Positions 7,201 to 14,697 of a stretch of 18,683 nucleotides of DNA are shown one piece after another. A program made the translations under genes and the position numbers. Each line of letters starts with the position of its first letter. The stretch's first letter is position 1. The notes under the pieces are model-generated. The model made no database searches. It saw only the letters and a list, made by a program, of their open reading frames with translations, and was not told where the DNA came from. The DNA comes from an uncultured Eubacterium sp. (lineage in GTDB: Bacteria; Bacillota; Clostridia; Peptostreptococcales; Anaerovoracaceae): contig CALCKF010000094.1 of NCBI GenBank assembly GCA_937966095.1, forward strand, positions 1 to 18,683. The letters are read 5' to 3'.

Positions 7201-8238
7201 TCAGTCACTTATATTTACGGAAATCTGTTCCCCTTCATTGTCAAAGCTGATCCCGAGATGCCTGTATGCGGCTTCTGAAACGATCCTCCCCTTCTGAGTC
7301 CTGTGAAGGAATCCTATCTGTATAAGATAAGGCTCATATACATCCTCTATCGTAACGCGTTCTTCTCCTATTGATGCAGCTATTGTGTCTATCCCAACAG
7401 GTCCTCCGTTAAATCTCTCTATTATTGTCCTGAGTATCTCTCGGTCCAAACTTTCGAGGCCTCTGTCATCAACTCCAAGAGCATTAAGAGCTCTTCGCGT
7501 TATATCCATATCTATGATACCATTCCCTTTTACCTGAGAAAAATCTCGTACTCTCTTCAGTATCCTGTTTGCTACACGCGGTGTGCCGCGTGAACGCTTT
7601 GCCATTTCAGCCATGGATTCATCATCCGCTGACACCCCCAATATCTCAGCTGATCTTCCTATGATGCTTTTCAGTTCATCAGGTGTATACATCTCAAATT
7701 TACAGCTTACACCGAAGCGGTCACGGAGCGGAGCCGAAAGACTTCCCGCTCTTGTTGTTGCTCCTATCAAAGTGAATTTGGCTATATCCAGTCTTATTGA
7801 TCTTGCGGAAGGTCCCTTACCTATAATTATATCCAGAGCAAAATCCTCCATTGCTGAATAAAGAACTTCTTCAACGGATCTGTTGAGCCTGTGTATCTCG
7901 TCTATGAACAATACATCATTTTCATTTAGATTTGTCAGTATCGCAGCAAGATCTCCGGCCCTTTCTATCGCAGGGCCGGATGTTATCCTTATATCCACGC
8001 CCATCTCATTGGCTATTATACCAGCCAGTGTAGTTTTGCCCAGCCCCGGAGGGCCGTAAAAAAGCACATGGTCAAGGGGTTCTTTTCTCAGCTTTGCCGC
8101 TTCGATGAAGACCTTGAGATTTTCCGTCGCCTTTTTCTGTCCTATATAATCTCTCAGGGTCTGCGGTCTGAGAGTAATCTCCGAGCGTTCTTCTCCGTCA
8201 TTAAGTTCTGCTGCTGTTATCCTTTCTTCATTATCCAT
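7201..8238 (-). CDS. ruvB: Holliday junction branch-migration ATPase RuvB
   Basis: The hexameric AAA+ motor that pulls DNA through the RuvA-bound Holliday junction. Length is 345 residues. The N-terminal RPQTLRDYIGQ is characteristic. Walker A is GPPGLGKT (62-69), Walker B is FIDEIH (D113, E114), and sensor 1 sits in GATTRAG, followed by APLRDRFG with the arginine finger. The C-terminal winged helix contains DVYEPYLIQIGFLHRTQKGR. The gene begins 12 bases after ruvA stops and ends 12 bases before queA begins, so the three are tightly coupled. All expected motifs are present. Confidence 0.98.
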   Translation of the reverse strand: MDNEERITAAELNDGEERSEITLRPQTLRDYIGQKKATENLKVFIEAAKLRKEPLDHVLFYGPPGLGKTTLAGIIANEMGVDIRITSGPAIERAGDLAAILTNLNENDVLFIDEIHRLNRSVEEVLYSAMEDFALDIIIGKGPSARSIRLDIAKFTLIGATTRAGSLSAPLRDRFGVSCKFEMYTPDELKSIIGRSAEILGVSADDESMAEMAKRSRGTPRVANRILKRVRDFSQVKGNGIIDMDITRRALNALGVDDRGLESLDREILRTIIERFNGGPVGIDTIAASIGEERVTIEDVYEPYLIQIGFLHRTQKGRIVSEAAYRHLGISFDNEGEQISVNISD

Positions 8239-8250
8239 ATAAAATTACCT

Positions 8251-8856
8251 CTAAAACAAGTTTTTTAGTGCAGCTTTTATATATTCCTCCGCTGTCATAT
8301 CATTATCCTTGACAGCAGCCAAAGCTCCTGAAGCTTCTCCACGTGTATAACCTAAAGCTATCAATGCACTTATGGCTTCACTTCTGCTGTCCGCTATATG
8401 CTCTGAGATATATTTATCCTGGGCGCCGCTTTCGATATCTGAACCGATATCTTTCCCACTGAATTTATCTCTGAGCTCCAGCACTATTCTTTCTGCAGTT
8501 TTCTTCCCTATGCCACTGGCTTTTGTGAGAGTCTTCGCATCTTCGAATACTATCGCCTGCTGGACCTGCTCAACAGTAAAAGATGAGAGAATCGAAACAG
8601 CAGCCTTAGCCCCTATACCACTTACTGATATAAGTTTTCTGAATATATCAAGCTCATTCCTTCCGGTGAATCCATAAAGACTTATATCGTCTTCTCTTAC
8701 CATCATGGCAGTATATACCATGACCTCCTCTCCTTCTCCTTTCAGATAGGCCCCTGAATTTGCAGGAACAAAAATAAGGTATCCTACCCCATTGACATCT
8801 ACAACAATATATCCGTTTCCCTTTTCGGCCAAGATCCCTCTTATAAAACCTATCAT
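8251..8856 (-). CDS. ruvA: Holliday junction DNA-binding protein RuvA
   Basis: Tetrameric junction-binding protein that loads RuvB. The 201 residues show the three usual parts. An OB-fold domain begins MIGFIRGILAEKG and includes LYGFTGRNELDIFRKLISVS. Two helix-hairpin-helix motifs follow (VSGIGAKAA and SGIGKKTAERIVLELRDK). After an acidic linker comes the mobile domain III (SEAISALIALGYTRGEA), which contacts RuvB. Its ATG overlaps the ruvC stop by 4 bases (ATGA), which implies translational coupling. No unusual residue was noted. Confidence 0.97.
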   Translation of the reverse strand: MIGFIRGILAEKGNGYIVVDVNGVGYLIFVPANSGAYLKGEGEEVMVYTAMMVREDDISLYGFTGRNELDIFRKLISVSGIGAKAAVSILSSFTVEQVQQAIVFEDAKTLTKASGIGKKTAERIVLELRDKFSGKDIGSDIESGAQDKYISEHIADSRSEAISALIALGYTRGEASGALAAVKDNDMTAEEYIKAALKNLF

Positions 8857-9356
8857 CTTATATCAAGCTCCTTTAGTCTCTTTCTGGTGTCTGCGGAATG
8901 TCCATGGCATATAGCTGCAGCCAGAGCGTCAGCAGTATCGTCCGGTTTCGGTATTTTCTTAAGATTCAATATCGTCTTCACCATCATCTGCACTTGTTTT
9001 TTTTCAGCTCTTCCGTAACCTACAAGCGCCTGTTTTATCTGTAGAGGTGTATATTCCTCAACTTCAAGGCCTTTTTTAACACATGCTAAAACGGCCACTC
9101 CCCTGGCCTGTCCCACAAGTATCGCCGTTTTTGCATTTGTGTTGAAGAACAGCTGCTCAATAGAGGCCACATCTGGCCTTTCTGTTTCTATTATATCCAA
9201 TAGAGAATCATAAAGATATTCAAGTCTTTCCGTCATCGGCATCGATGAATCTGTTATAAGAGATCCATACCTGCATACTTTGAAGCTGTTGCCGTTTTTT
9301 TCAATTATTCCATAACCGAGGATCGCATATCCCGGATCTATCCCCAATATTTTCAT
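8853..9356 (-). CDS. ruvC: Holliday junction resolvase RuvC
   Basis: Endonuclease that cuts Holliday junctions symmetrically with two Mg ions. The retroviral-integrase-type fold is evident from MKILGIDPG at the N-terminus. The acidic active site fits Asp7, Glu67 (IEQLFF), Asp140 and Asp143 (PDDTADALA). An in-frame ATG 7 codons further upstream (9377) is possible, but the start at 9356 is chosen because CGGAG lies about 5 bases before it and because it gives the canonical 167-residue protein. It is the first gene of the operon; the predicted transcript start is about 30 bases upstream, under a LexA-like box. Having ruvC first, before ruvA and ruvB, is common in Clostridia but not in Bacillus, which lacks RuvC. 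Confidence 0.96.
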   Translation of the reverse strand: MKILGIDPGYAILGYGIIEKNGNSFKVCRYGSLITDSSMPMTERLEYLYDSLLDIIETERPDVASIEQLFFNTNAKTAILVGQARGVAVLACVKKGLEVEEYTPLQIKQALVGYGRAEKKQVQMMVKTILNLKKIPKPDDTADALAAAICHGHSADTRKRLKELDIR

Positions 9357-9392
9357 AATAACTCCGATAAATCTCAATGATTTTCAGACTTA

Positions 9393-9421
9393 AGTATATC
9401 ATACAAACGTATGTTTGTCTA
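9393..9421 (-). promoter_or_regulatory. SigmaA-type promoter of the ruvC-tgt operon
   Basis: On the minus strand, TAGACA (9421-9416) and TATACT (9398-9393) are separated by exactly 17 bases. Each hexamer matches 5 of 6 consensus bases. The predicted start is near 9386, about 30 bases before the ruvC ATG. The spacer contains most of the LexA-like palindrome, a layout expected for direct repression. Confidence 0.7.
9404..9417. promoter_or_regulatory. LexA/DinR (SOS) box
   Basis: CAAACGTATGTTTG matches the Gram-positive SOS-box consensus CGAACRNRYGTTYG at 13 of 14 positions (A instead of G at position 2); the outer arms ACAAAC and GTTTGT are perfectly complementary. It overlaps the ruvC promoter spacer and -35 and lies 4 bases before the -35 of the divergent argR-recN promoter. 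Repression of ruv operons by LexA is established in other bacteria; control of argR-recN from this site is inference. Confidence 0.75.
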
Positions 9422-9451
9422 TTGAAAAACTTTTTCATTATATGGTATAAT
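9422..9451 (+). promoter_or_regulatory. SigmaA-type promoter of argR-recN
   Basis: TTGAAA (9422-9427) and a perfect TATAAT (9446-9451) have an 18-base spacer. The -35 directly abuts the -35 of the opposite ruvC promoter, so the two are back to back. The start is expected near 9458, giving a leader of about 87 bases with two hairpins. Confidence 0.7.
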
Positions 9452-9477
9452 TATAAACAATATTAAATAATAACTTC

Positions 9478-9527
9478 CTTTCCGGTCATGGTATGCCGGA
9501 AAGTGCAACTAAAATGTCCATTTAGTT
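9478..9527 (+). promoter_or_regulatory. Two hairpins in the argR leader
   Basis: The first hairpin (9478-9503) pairs CTTTCCGG with CCGGAAAG, extended by CAT with ATG past a one-base bulge, leaving a GGT loop. The second (9507-9527) pairs AACTAAA with TTTAGTT around 7 bases. The ribosome binding site GGAGG (9533-9537) lies 6 bases later and is outside both. No U run follows, so they are not an attenuator of the usual kind. They could affect mRNA stability or translation; no known riboswitch was recognised. Confidence 0.4.
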
Positions 9528-9544
9528 TGTTCGGAGGTATATAT

Positions 9545-9997
9545 ATGCGTATTTCAAGACAAAACAAAATACTTGAACTCATTGAAACTTACGAGATAGA
9601 AACCCAGGATAAACTGGTTTCCATGCTTCGCGATTTTGGCTATGATGTTACTCAGGCAACTATTTCCAGAGACATAAAAGAGCTTCAGCTTGTCAAGACA
9701 TTGTCTTCTACAGGAAAGTATAAATATGCACAACCGTCTAATGCAGACGGCCCCATGTCAGACAGATTTTCCAATATTTTCAGAGAGACTGTAAAGTCAA
9801 CAGCATATTCCGGCAATATAGTTCTTCTCAAAACTCTCTCAGGATGCGCCAGTGCAGCTGCAGAAGCTCTTGACTCCATAGGCCTTCCTCATGTTATAGG
9901 CTCTGTGGCAGGTGACAACACCATAATGTTCGTTGTAGACGATCCGGAAAATGCTCCTGCTGTTGTGGAAACACTCAACAGCATGTTAAATAAATAA
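9545..9997 (+). CDS. argR: Arginine repressor ArgR/AhrC
   Basis: Hexameric transcription regulator that senses L-arginine and controls arginine synthesis and breakdown. Length 150 residues, typical. The N-terminal winged helix (1-65) includes the recognition region TQATISRDIKELQLVK. The C-terminal oligomerisation and arginine-binding domain (about 80-150) has the conserved SGCASAAAEALD and GSVAGDNTIMFV. The frame is open further upstream, but the ATG at 9545 has GGAGG 7 bases before it and gives the canonical start MRISRQNKIL. It is followed 16 bases later by recN, the standard Firmicute argR-recN pair. I did not find a convincing ARG box in its own upstream region, so autoregulation is not supported by eye. 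Confidence 0.96.
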   Translation: MRISRQNKILELIETYEIETQDKLVSMLRDFGYDVTQATISRDIKELQLVKTLSSTGKYKYAQPSNADGPMSDRFSNIFRETVKSTAYSGNIVLLKTLSGCASAAAEALDSIGLPHVIGSVAGDNTIMFVVDDPENAPAVVETLNSMLNK

Positions 9998-10013
9998 AAT
10001 GAGGAAACGATAA

Positions 10014-11639
10014 ATGATCAGGCATCTCAACATTAAAAACTTTGCCACTATAGAGAATATTTCTGTAGATTTTGACGATGGGCTAAATATAATAACCGGC
10101 GAAACCGGAGCCGGTAAATCTGTACTCATAGAAGCAGTAAGCCTGGCTCTCGGCAGCCGTGCCGATACTTCTTTTATCCGTTCCGGGCAGAACAAGGCTC
10201 TTGTACAGATGATCGCCGATTATGAAGGAGAAGAGTATATAATAACCAGGGAGATATCATCAAACGGAAAAAACACATGCAGGATAAACGATGAGATCGT
10301 CACTCTTTCCCGTTTAAATTCATTTTGCAGCAGACTGGCAGATATACATGGACAGTATGACCATCAGTCTCTACTGGATCCCGAACAGCATATAAAGCTT
10401 GTCGATCTGTATCACAAGGATGAAACAAATACTGCAAAAAAAAAGGTATCTTCTATTTATAAAGAATATATCACACTGAAAAGCAGACTGGACGAGCTTA
10501 TAACGCAGCAAGATACGAAAAGTCGCCAGTATGACTTTATGTCATATGAGCTGAACGAACTTCGTGAAGCATCCCTTCAATCCGGAGAAGACACAAGACT
10601 AGAAAAAGAAATATCCCTGCTTCAGAACAGTGAGAAAATATATGAAAATCTTTCAGAGGCTTATCATTCAGCTACCGAATCTGAATTTTCTGCCCTGTCT
10701 TCTCTGAAGCACATAGATAATATGCTCTCGGAGATATCAGGATATTCACAGGATCTTTCGGAGCTGAGCAGCAGAATATCCGATATTTACTATGAACTTG
10801 AAGATGTATGCACTTCTGTCAGAACCGCCAGAGACGGTGCCGTCTTTTCTCCTCAGCAGCTGGACAGCTGCATAGCAAGGATGGAAACGATAAACAGGCT
10901 TAAAACAAAGCATCGCAAAAGTATCGAAGAACTGATCCAATACCAGGATTATCTTCAGCACCAGCTTACAGATATAGAGGATTTCGACATCATCAGAGAA
11001 CAGCTGAAAACATCTGTTGAAAAAAGCAGGCAGGAACTTTCTTCCGCCTGTCTCAAACTGTCGGATATCAGAAAAAAATCTGCTGCTGTACTGGAGAAAA
11101 AAATAACTTCTCAGCTTTCGGAGCTCAATTTCAACGACGCCGTATTCAAGATAGAATTCAAGTTTTCGGATACCTTTACACCAAATGGCACTGATATTAT
11201 TGAATTTATGATCAGCACCAATAAGGGATCTCCTTTGAAACCTTTAAGTAAAATAGCCTCCGGCGGCGAGATGTCACGTATAATGCTGGCTTTTAAGACA
11301 ATAACAGGTGATTACGATGGGATACCTACAATGATCTTTGATGAGATAGACAGTGGCATAAGCGGCATAACAGCCAGTATCACAGGCCGCAAACTGGCCG
11401 AAATATCTAAAAAACATCAAATAATATGCATCACTCATCTTCCGCAGATAGCAGCGTACGGGCTGCACAATTACCGTATAGCAAAAGCATCTGACGACTC
11501 TACTACATATACCACTGTAACCAGGCTTTCTGAAAAAGAAAAAATATCTGAGATCGCAAGACTTCTCGGAGGGGTCAATGTCACAGACATAACACTGCAG
11601 TCGGCAAAAGAGCTTATAGATTCTTCTCTGGATCTTTGA
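10014..11639 (+). CDS. recN: DNA repair protein RecN (SMC-like ATPase)
   Basis: SMC-type ATPase recruited to double-strand breaks, where it helps pair or tether DNA ends before RecA-dependent repair. Length 541 residues, slightly shorter than Bacillus RecN. Walker A is GETGAGKS (29-36) after the conserved IRHLNIKNFATIENI start. A long coiled coil spans the middle (about 140-370). The ABC signature reads ASGGEMSR (S416-E419) and Walker B is IFDEIDSGISG (D443, E444), then ITHLPQIAA. GAGGA lies 8 bases before the ATG. It shares the argR promoter next to a LexA-like box, and recN is a classic SOS gene in many bacteria. Its last 26 bases overlap the end of the opposite-strand shikimate-kinase-like gene, and no terminator is visible between them. 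Confidence 0.97.
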   Translation: MIRHLNIKNFATIENISVDFDDGLNIITGETGAGKSVLIEAVSLALGSRADTSFIRSGQNKALVQMIADYEGEEYIITREISSNGKNTCRINDEIVTLSRLNSFCSRLADIHGQYDHQSLLDPEQHIKLVDLYHKDETNTAKKKVSSIYKEYITLKSRLDELITQQDTKSRQYDFMSYELNELREASLQSGEDTRLEKEISLLQNSEKIYENLSEAYHSATESEFSALSSLKHIDNMLSEISGYSQDLSELSSRISDIYYELEDVCTSVRTARDGAVFSPQQLDSCIARMETINRLKTKHRKSIEELIQYQDYLQHQLTDIEDFDIIREQLKTSVEKSRQELSSACLKLSDIRKKSAAVLEKKITSQLSELNFNDAVFKIEFKFSDTFTPNGTDIIEFMISTNKGSPLKPLSKIASGGEMSRIMLAFKTITGDYDGIPTMIFDEIDSGISGITASITGRKLAEISKKHQIICITHLPQIAAYGLHNYRIAKASDDSTTYTTVTRLSEKEKISEIARLLGGVNVTDITLQSAKELIDSSLDL

Positions 11640-12138
11640 TATCAAGTTTTTTCAGTGCAGTTATTATATTGGCTACTGTGGTTTCCAGATCATTTTCAGA
11701 TTTTACCGTAATCTCGGCAAATCGCTCATACAAGGGTGCTCTTGCAGAATAAAGTTCTGCAAGAGTCTGCCCTTTTTTTATAGCTACTCCTCGTGTTCTG
11801 ATATTGTCGAGACGCTGCACTATAGTTTCAAGTGATGCATCTATATATACTATTATCCCGTTACTGCCGAGATGATCCATAGCGTCATGATAATAAACTG
11901 CACTGCCGCCGGTTGCGATGACTGTATTTTCTGTATTTATCGACAGCAGCACACTCTCTTCTGTTTTCTTGAATATATCCATTCCATCCTGATCTATGAT
12001 ATCCTGAAGGCTTTTGCCTGACCTTTCCTGAATCATTAGATCGGTATCAAGGAAATTCATTTTAAGCGATTTTGCCAGCAGTACTCCCGCAACACTTTTC
12101 CCGCATGCCGGCATCCCGATAAGCACGATATTTTTCAT
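11614..12138 (-). CDS. Shikimate-kinase-like P-loop kinase
   Basis: A P-loop nucleoside-monophosphate-kinase-fold protein of 174 residues that would normally be called AroK, phosphorylating shikimate in aromatic amino acid synthesis. Walker A is GMPACGKS (8-15), DTD lies at 31-33, the lid carries RTRG, and RAPLYERFAEI matches the C-terminal substrate arginine motif RxPLYxxxA. Two canonical shikimate contacts differ: the usual FR is FKK (IFKKTEE), and the usual GGG is GGS (ATGGSAVYY). Similar sequences occur in Clostridia under the shikimate kinase name, so the true substrate deserves caution. I chose the start at 12138 because it gives the family N-terminus MKNIVLIGMP; an upstream ATG at 12156 would overlap the preceding gene. 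No other aro gene is in the window. The end overlaps recN by 26 bases. Confidence 0.8.
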   Translation of the reverse strand: MKNIVLIGMPACGKSVAGVLLAKSLKMNFLDTDLMIQERSGKSLQDIIDQDGMDIFKKTEESVLLSINTENTVIATGGSAVYYHDAMDHLGSNGIIVYIDASLETIVQRLDNIRTRGVAIKKGQTLAELYSARAPLYERFAEITVKSENDLETTVANIITALKKLDIKDPEKNL

Positions 12139-12142
12139 TCTT

Positions 12143-12607
12143 CTACTTTCTCTCATTTTCTAACAGTTCCTGTACCTGGTCCAACTGTTCCTCTGAAAAT
12201 ACTTTTATTCCGGCGGATCTCAGCCTTTCAGTAGTTATCCCCTGTCCTTCTATAAGATTCCCGCTGAATTCTCCGTCATAAATGATTTGGCTTCCGCACG
12301 ACGGGCTTTTTTCTTTCATTATCGCACATACCACATCGTACTTGACCGCCAGCCTCACCGCTTCTTCAGCACCTCTGATATACTCTTCCGTAACATCTCT
12401 GCCGGTCCTTGCGATGATCCGTGCACCTCTTCTCTGTGCATCCGGTCTTGGTACAGTAAGTCCGCCGAAAACTTCAGGGCATACAGGGATAAGTCTGCCC
12501 TCTTTCTTCCATTTCAAAAATCTGGGATCCCTTTCTTCTTTAGACTTACCATCATATCTCACTGGATCCCCTCCGAAAAGACATTTGCTCACCAGTATTT
12601 TTTTCAT
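12143..12607 (-). CDS. DUF523 family protein, TudS (thiouracil desulfurase)-like
   Basis: A 154-residue protein covering the whole DUF523 domain. Conserved blocks are VSKCLFGGDPVRYDG, PVCPEVFGGL with PRPDAQRR, and MKEKSPSCGS. Cysteines C9, C43 and C104 fall in these blocks and match the three cysteines that hold an [4Fe-4S] cluster in TudS, an enzyme that removes sulfur from thiouracil. The link to TudS is by family; the substrate here is inferred only. AGGAGA lies 5 bases before the ATG. The gene begins just past the terminator of the ispH-S1 operon. A TATAAT lies on the minus strand at 12639-12634, but with no good -35, so its promoter is uncertain. The shikimate-kinase-like gene follows 4 bases later and is surely co-transcribed. 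Confidence 0.85.
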   Translation of the reverse strand: MKKILVSKCLFGGDPVRYDGKSKEERDPRFLKWKKEGRLIPVCPEVFGGLTVPRPDAQRRGARIIARTGRDVTEEYIRGAEEAVRLAVKYDVVCAIMKEKSPSCGSQIIYDGEFSGNLIEGQGITTERLRSAGIKVFSEEQLDQVQELLENERK

Positions 12608-12641
12608 TCGTTTCTCCTGATTTATTAATATATATTATATT

Positions 12642-12670
12642 AAAAATAAGAGATGGCAAGCCATCTCTTA
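12642..12670 (-). terminator. Rho-independent terminator of the SPOR-rarA-ispH/S1 operon
   Basis: A perfect 10-bp stem TAAGAGATGG / CCATCTCTTA (12647-12656 with 12661-12670) around a 4-base loop. On the minus strand it is followed by TTTTTAATA. It begins 17 bases past the stop of the ispH-S1 gene. Confidence 0.88.
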
Positions 12671-12687
12671 AATCACTTTACAGTATT

Positions 12688-14697
12688 TTATTCTTCAGTT
12701 TCTGCTTCAGCAGTCTCTGCGGCAACTTCAGCATCTGCATTCGATACTTCAGGCGCATCAACCGGCTCTTCTGCAGCATCTTCAGTTTCAGCAGGAGGGT
12801 CAATGGTTTCTCTGATGCTCAAGCTTATCCTCTTCCTGTCTTTGTCGATCTCAAGGATCTTAGCTTTGACCACCTGTCCGACTTCAAGTTCATCATTGAT
12901 GTTACCCACTCTCTTATGTGCTACTTCTGAAATATGTACAAGTCCGTCAAGACCAGGTTCAAGCTCTACAAAAGCACCATATTCCTTGATCTGAACGACC
13001 TTACCTTCTATAACCTGTCCAACCTGATAGTTTTCATCGATAACGCTCCAAGGCTCAGGCTGATTCTGTTTAAGACCGAGAGATATTTTCCCTTTTTCTG
13101 CATTCATCGAAAGCACTTTTACATTTATTTTCTGACCTATACTCAGAACCTCCTGAGGATGCTTCAATCTTCCCCATGATATTTCTGAAATGTGAAGCAG
13201 ACCGTCGATACCTCCGATATCAACAAATGCACCGTAATCAGTGAATCTCATTACAGTACCTTCCACAACATCATCGACATTGAGGTTTTCCCAAATTTCT
13301 GCAACCAGCTTGTCTTTTTCTTCATTGAGGAACTGCTTATGTGAGAATACAGCCCTGTTTCGTCTCTGATCCACTCTGGAAACTCTCACTTCCATAGTCT
13401 GACCCACGAATTCCTCAGCATTCTCAACGTAATGATCGGAAAGCTGAGAAAGCGGAATGAATCCCGAAACCTCTTTATATTCTGCGATAACTCCACCGTT
13501 TACCGGCCTCGTCACCTTCACTTCCAGTACTGTTTTATCTTCAAGTGCTTTAACTATTTCATCCCAGTTAGCACTGATTTCCAACTTCTTCTTCGAAAGC
13601 AGAATGCCGCCATCGCCGTCGTCCGTTTTGATAACTTTTGCCTGGATTTCATCGTCGACTTTAAAAGCATCTGCCAAAGTCTGACCATCTTCTAAGCTCA
13701 CCTCGGAGATAGGTAAAATACCGTCTTTTTTACATCCTAAATTTACAATAACTTCTTTGTCGGTGACCTGGTGAACTTTTCCTGTGACAATTTCACCACC
13801 TCTTGGTAATCTAAGGGATTTTTCTATTTCATCCATCAGATCATTCATGTTTAATTCGTTGTTTTCAAGTGTAACATCACTCATTCTGGCAATAACCTCC
13901 TTAATAGTGCATTCGGGTGTCGAGGCACCCGCCGCTATTCCTATTCTATTACATTTTTGAAGTTGTTTCAACGGTAAATCTTCAATATTTTCTACAAAAA
14001 ACGTATTTTTGCAGAATTTTTTGGAAATTTCATATAGTTTTTTCGTATTAGAACTTTTCCTTCCTCCTATTACTATCATAAGGTCTGATTTCTTTGCCAG
14101 ATTTTCACATGCCTGCTGCCTTTTAACGGTGGCACTGCAGATCGTATTGTTCGTGCAGAACTTTTTCCCGCTATAAACCAAGGCTTTTTCAACATCTTTC
14201 AGCATATCCTCTCTTATCGTTGTTTGTGTAACAACAAAAAGATCATCAGGTTCTATATTCAATGCTTCTTCACAATTACTGACCACTATTGCCGGTTTCC
14301 TGCACCATCCGAATATCCCCATAACTTCAGGATGGTTCTTATCACCTACTATCACTACTTGCTTTTCAGTTTCGTTTACAAGTCTGTGTATCTTTGCTAC
14401 AAAAGGACAAGTTGCATCCACCAGATCTATCTTTCTTTTTTCGGCATCGTCATAAAATGCCTTTCCTTCTCCATGAGACCTTATTATCACGGTGTCTCCC
14501 TCTTTTGTCTCATCAAGGGATGTTATCGTGCTAATACCTTTCTTTTCTAGTTCATTAATAACGCATTCATTATGGATCAGAGGGCCCATTGAGAATATAT
14601 TTCCACCGCATTTTTCTGCGGCTTTTTCCGCTTTTTCTATTGCCTGTCTTACACCAAAGCAAAACCCGGCATTTTCAGCCCTTACTATTTTTTTCAT
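12688..14697 (-). CDS. ispH: Bifunctional IspH (HMBPP reductase) / ribosomal protein S1 fusion
   Basis: One 669-residue frame joins two functions. Residues 1 to about 280 are IspH, the last enzyme of the MEP isoprenoid pathway, which reduces HMBPP to IPP and DMAPP with an [4Fe-4S] cluster. Its ligands are C13 (GFCFGV), C97 (DATCPF) and C187 (NTICSAT), with H42, H75 and H122 as conserved substrate histidines. After a linker (about 281-300), four S1 RNA-binding domains follow at about 301-372, 386-457, 475-544 and 558-630. Domains 3 and 4 are the most canonical (TDYGAFVDIGGIDGLLHISE and KEYGAFVELEPGLDGLVHIS). The tail (632-669) is acidic and rich in Ala and Glu. The fusion is known in Clostridia. 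GGAG lies 7 bases before the ATG, which sits inside the end of rarA (23-base overlap). Confidence 0.96.
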   Translation of the reverse strand: MKKIVRAENAGFCFGVRQAIEKAEKAAEKCGGNIFSMGPLIHNECVINELEKKGISTITSLDETKEGDTVIIRSHGEGKAFYDDAEKRKIDLVDATCPFVAKIHRLVNETEKQVVIVGDKNHPEVMGIFGWCRKPAIVVSNCEEALNIEPDDLFVVTQTTIREDMLKDVEKALVYSGKKFCTNNTICSATVKRQQACENLAKKSDLMIVIGGRKSSNTKKLYEISKKFCKNTFFVENIEDLPLKQLQKCNRIGIAAGASTPECTIKEVIARMSDVTLENNELNMNDLMDEIEKSLRLPRGGEIVTGKVHQVTDKEVIVNLGCKKDGILPISEVSLEDGQTLADAFKVDDEIQAKVIKTDDGDGGILLSKKKLEISANWDEIVKALEDKTVLEVKVTRPVNGGVIAEYKEVSGFIPLSQLSDHYVENAEEFVGQTMEVRVSRVDQRRNRAVFSHKQFLNEEKDKLVAEIWENLNVDDVVEGTVMRFTDYGAFVDIGGIDGLLHISEISWGRLKHPQEVLSIGQKINVKVLSMNAEKGKISLGLKQNQPEPWSVIDENYQVGQVIEGKVVQIKEYGAFVELEPGLDGLVHISEVAHKRVGNINDELEVGQVVKAKILEIDKDRKRISLSIRETIDPPAETEDAAEEPVDAPEVSNADAEVAAETAEAETEE

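Noticed and set aside
9357..9377. Upstream ATG for ruvC
   Set aside because: The internal ATG at 9356 has CGGAG upstream and starts exactly at the conserved MKILGIDPG.
9452..9475. Possible ARG box for ArgR autoregulation
   Set aside because: The A+T-rich sequence near the argR start does not match the TNTGAAT/ATTCANA pattern well enough to claim.
9488..9544. N-terminal extension of argR
   Set aside because: Falls in the leader hairpins; the ATG at 9545 has a perfect GGAGG and yields the canonical protein.
14224..14550. Plus-strand frame of 108 codons inside ispH
   Set aside because: Antisense shadow of a well-conserved enzyme; aromatic-rich, no start signals.
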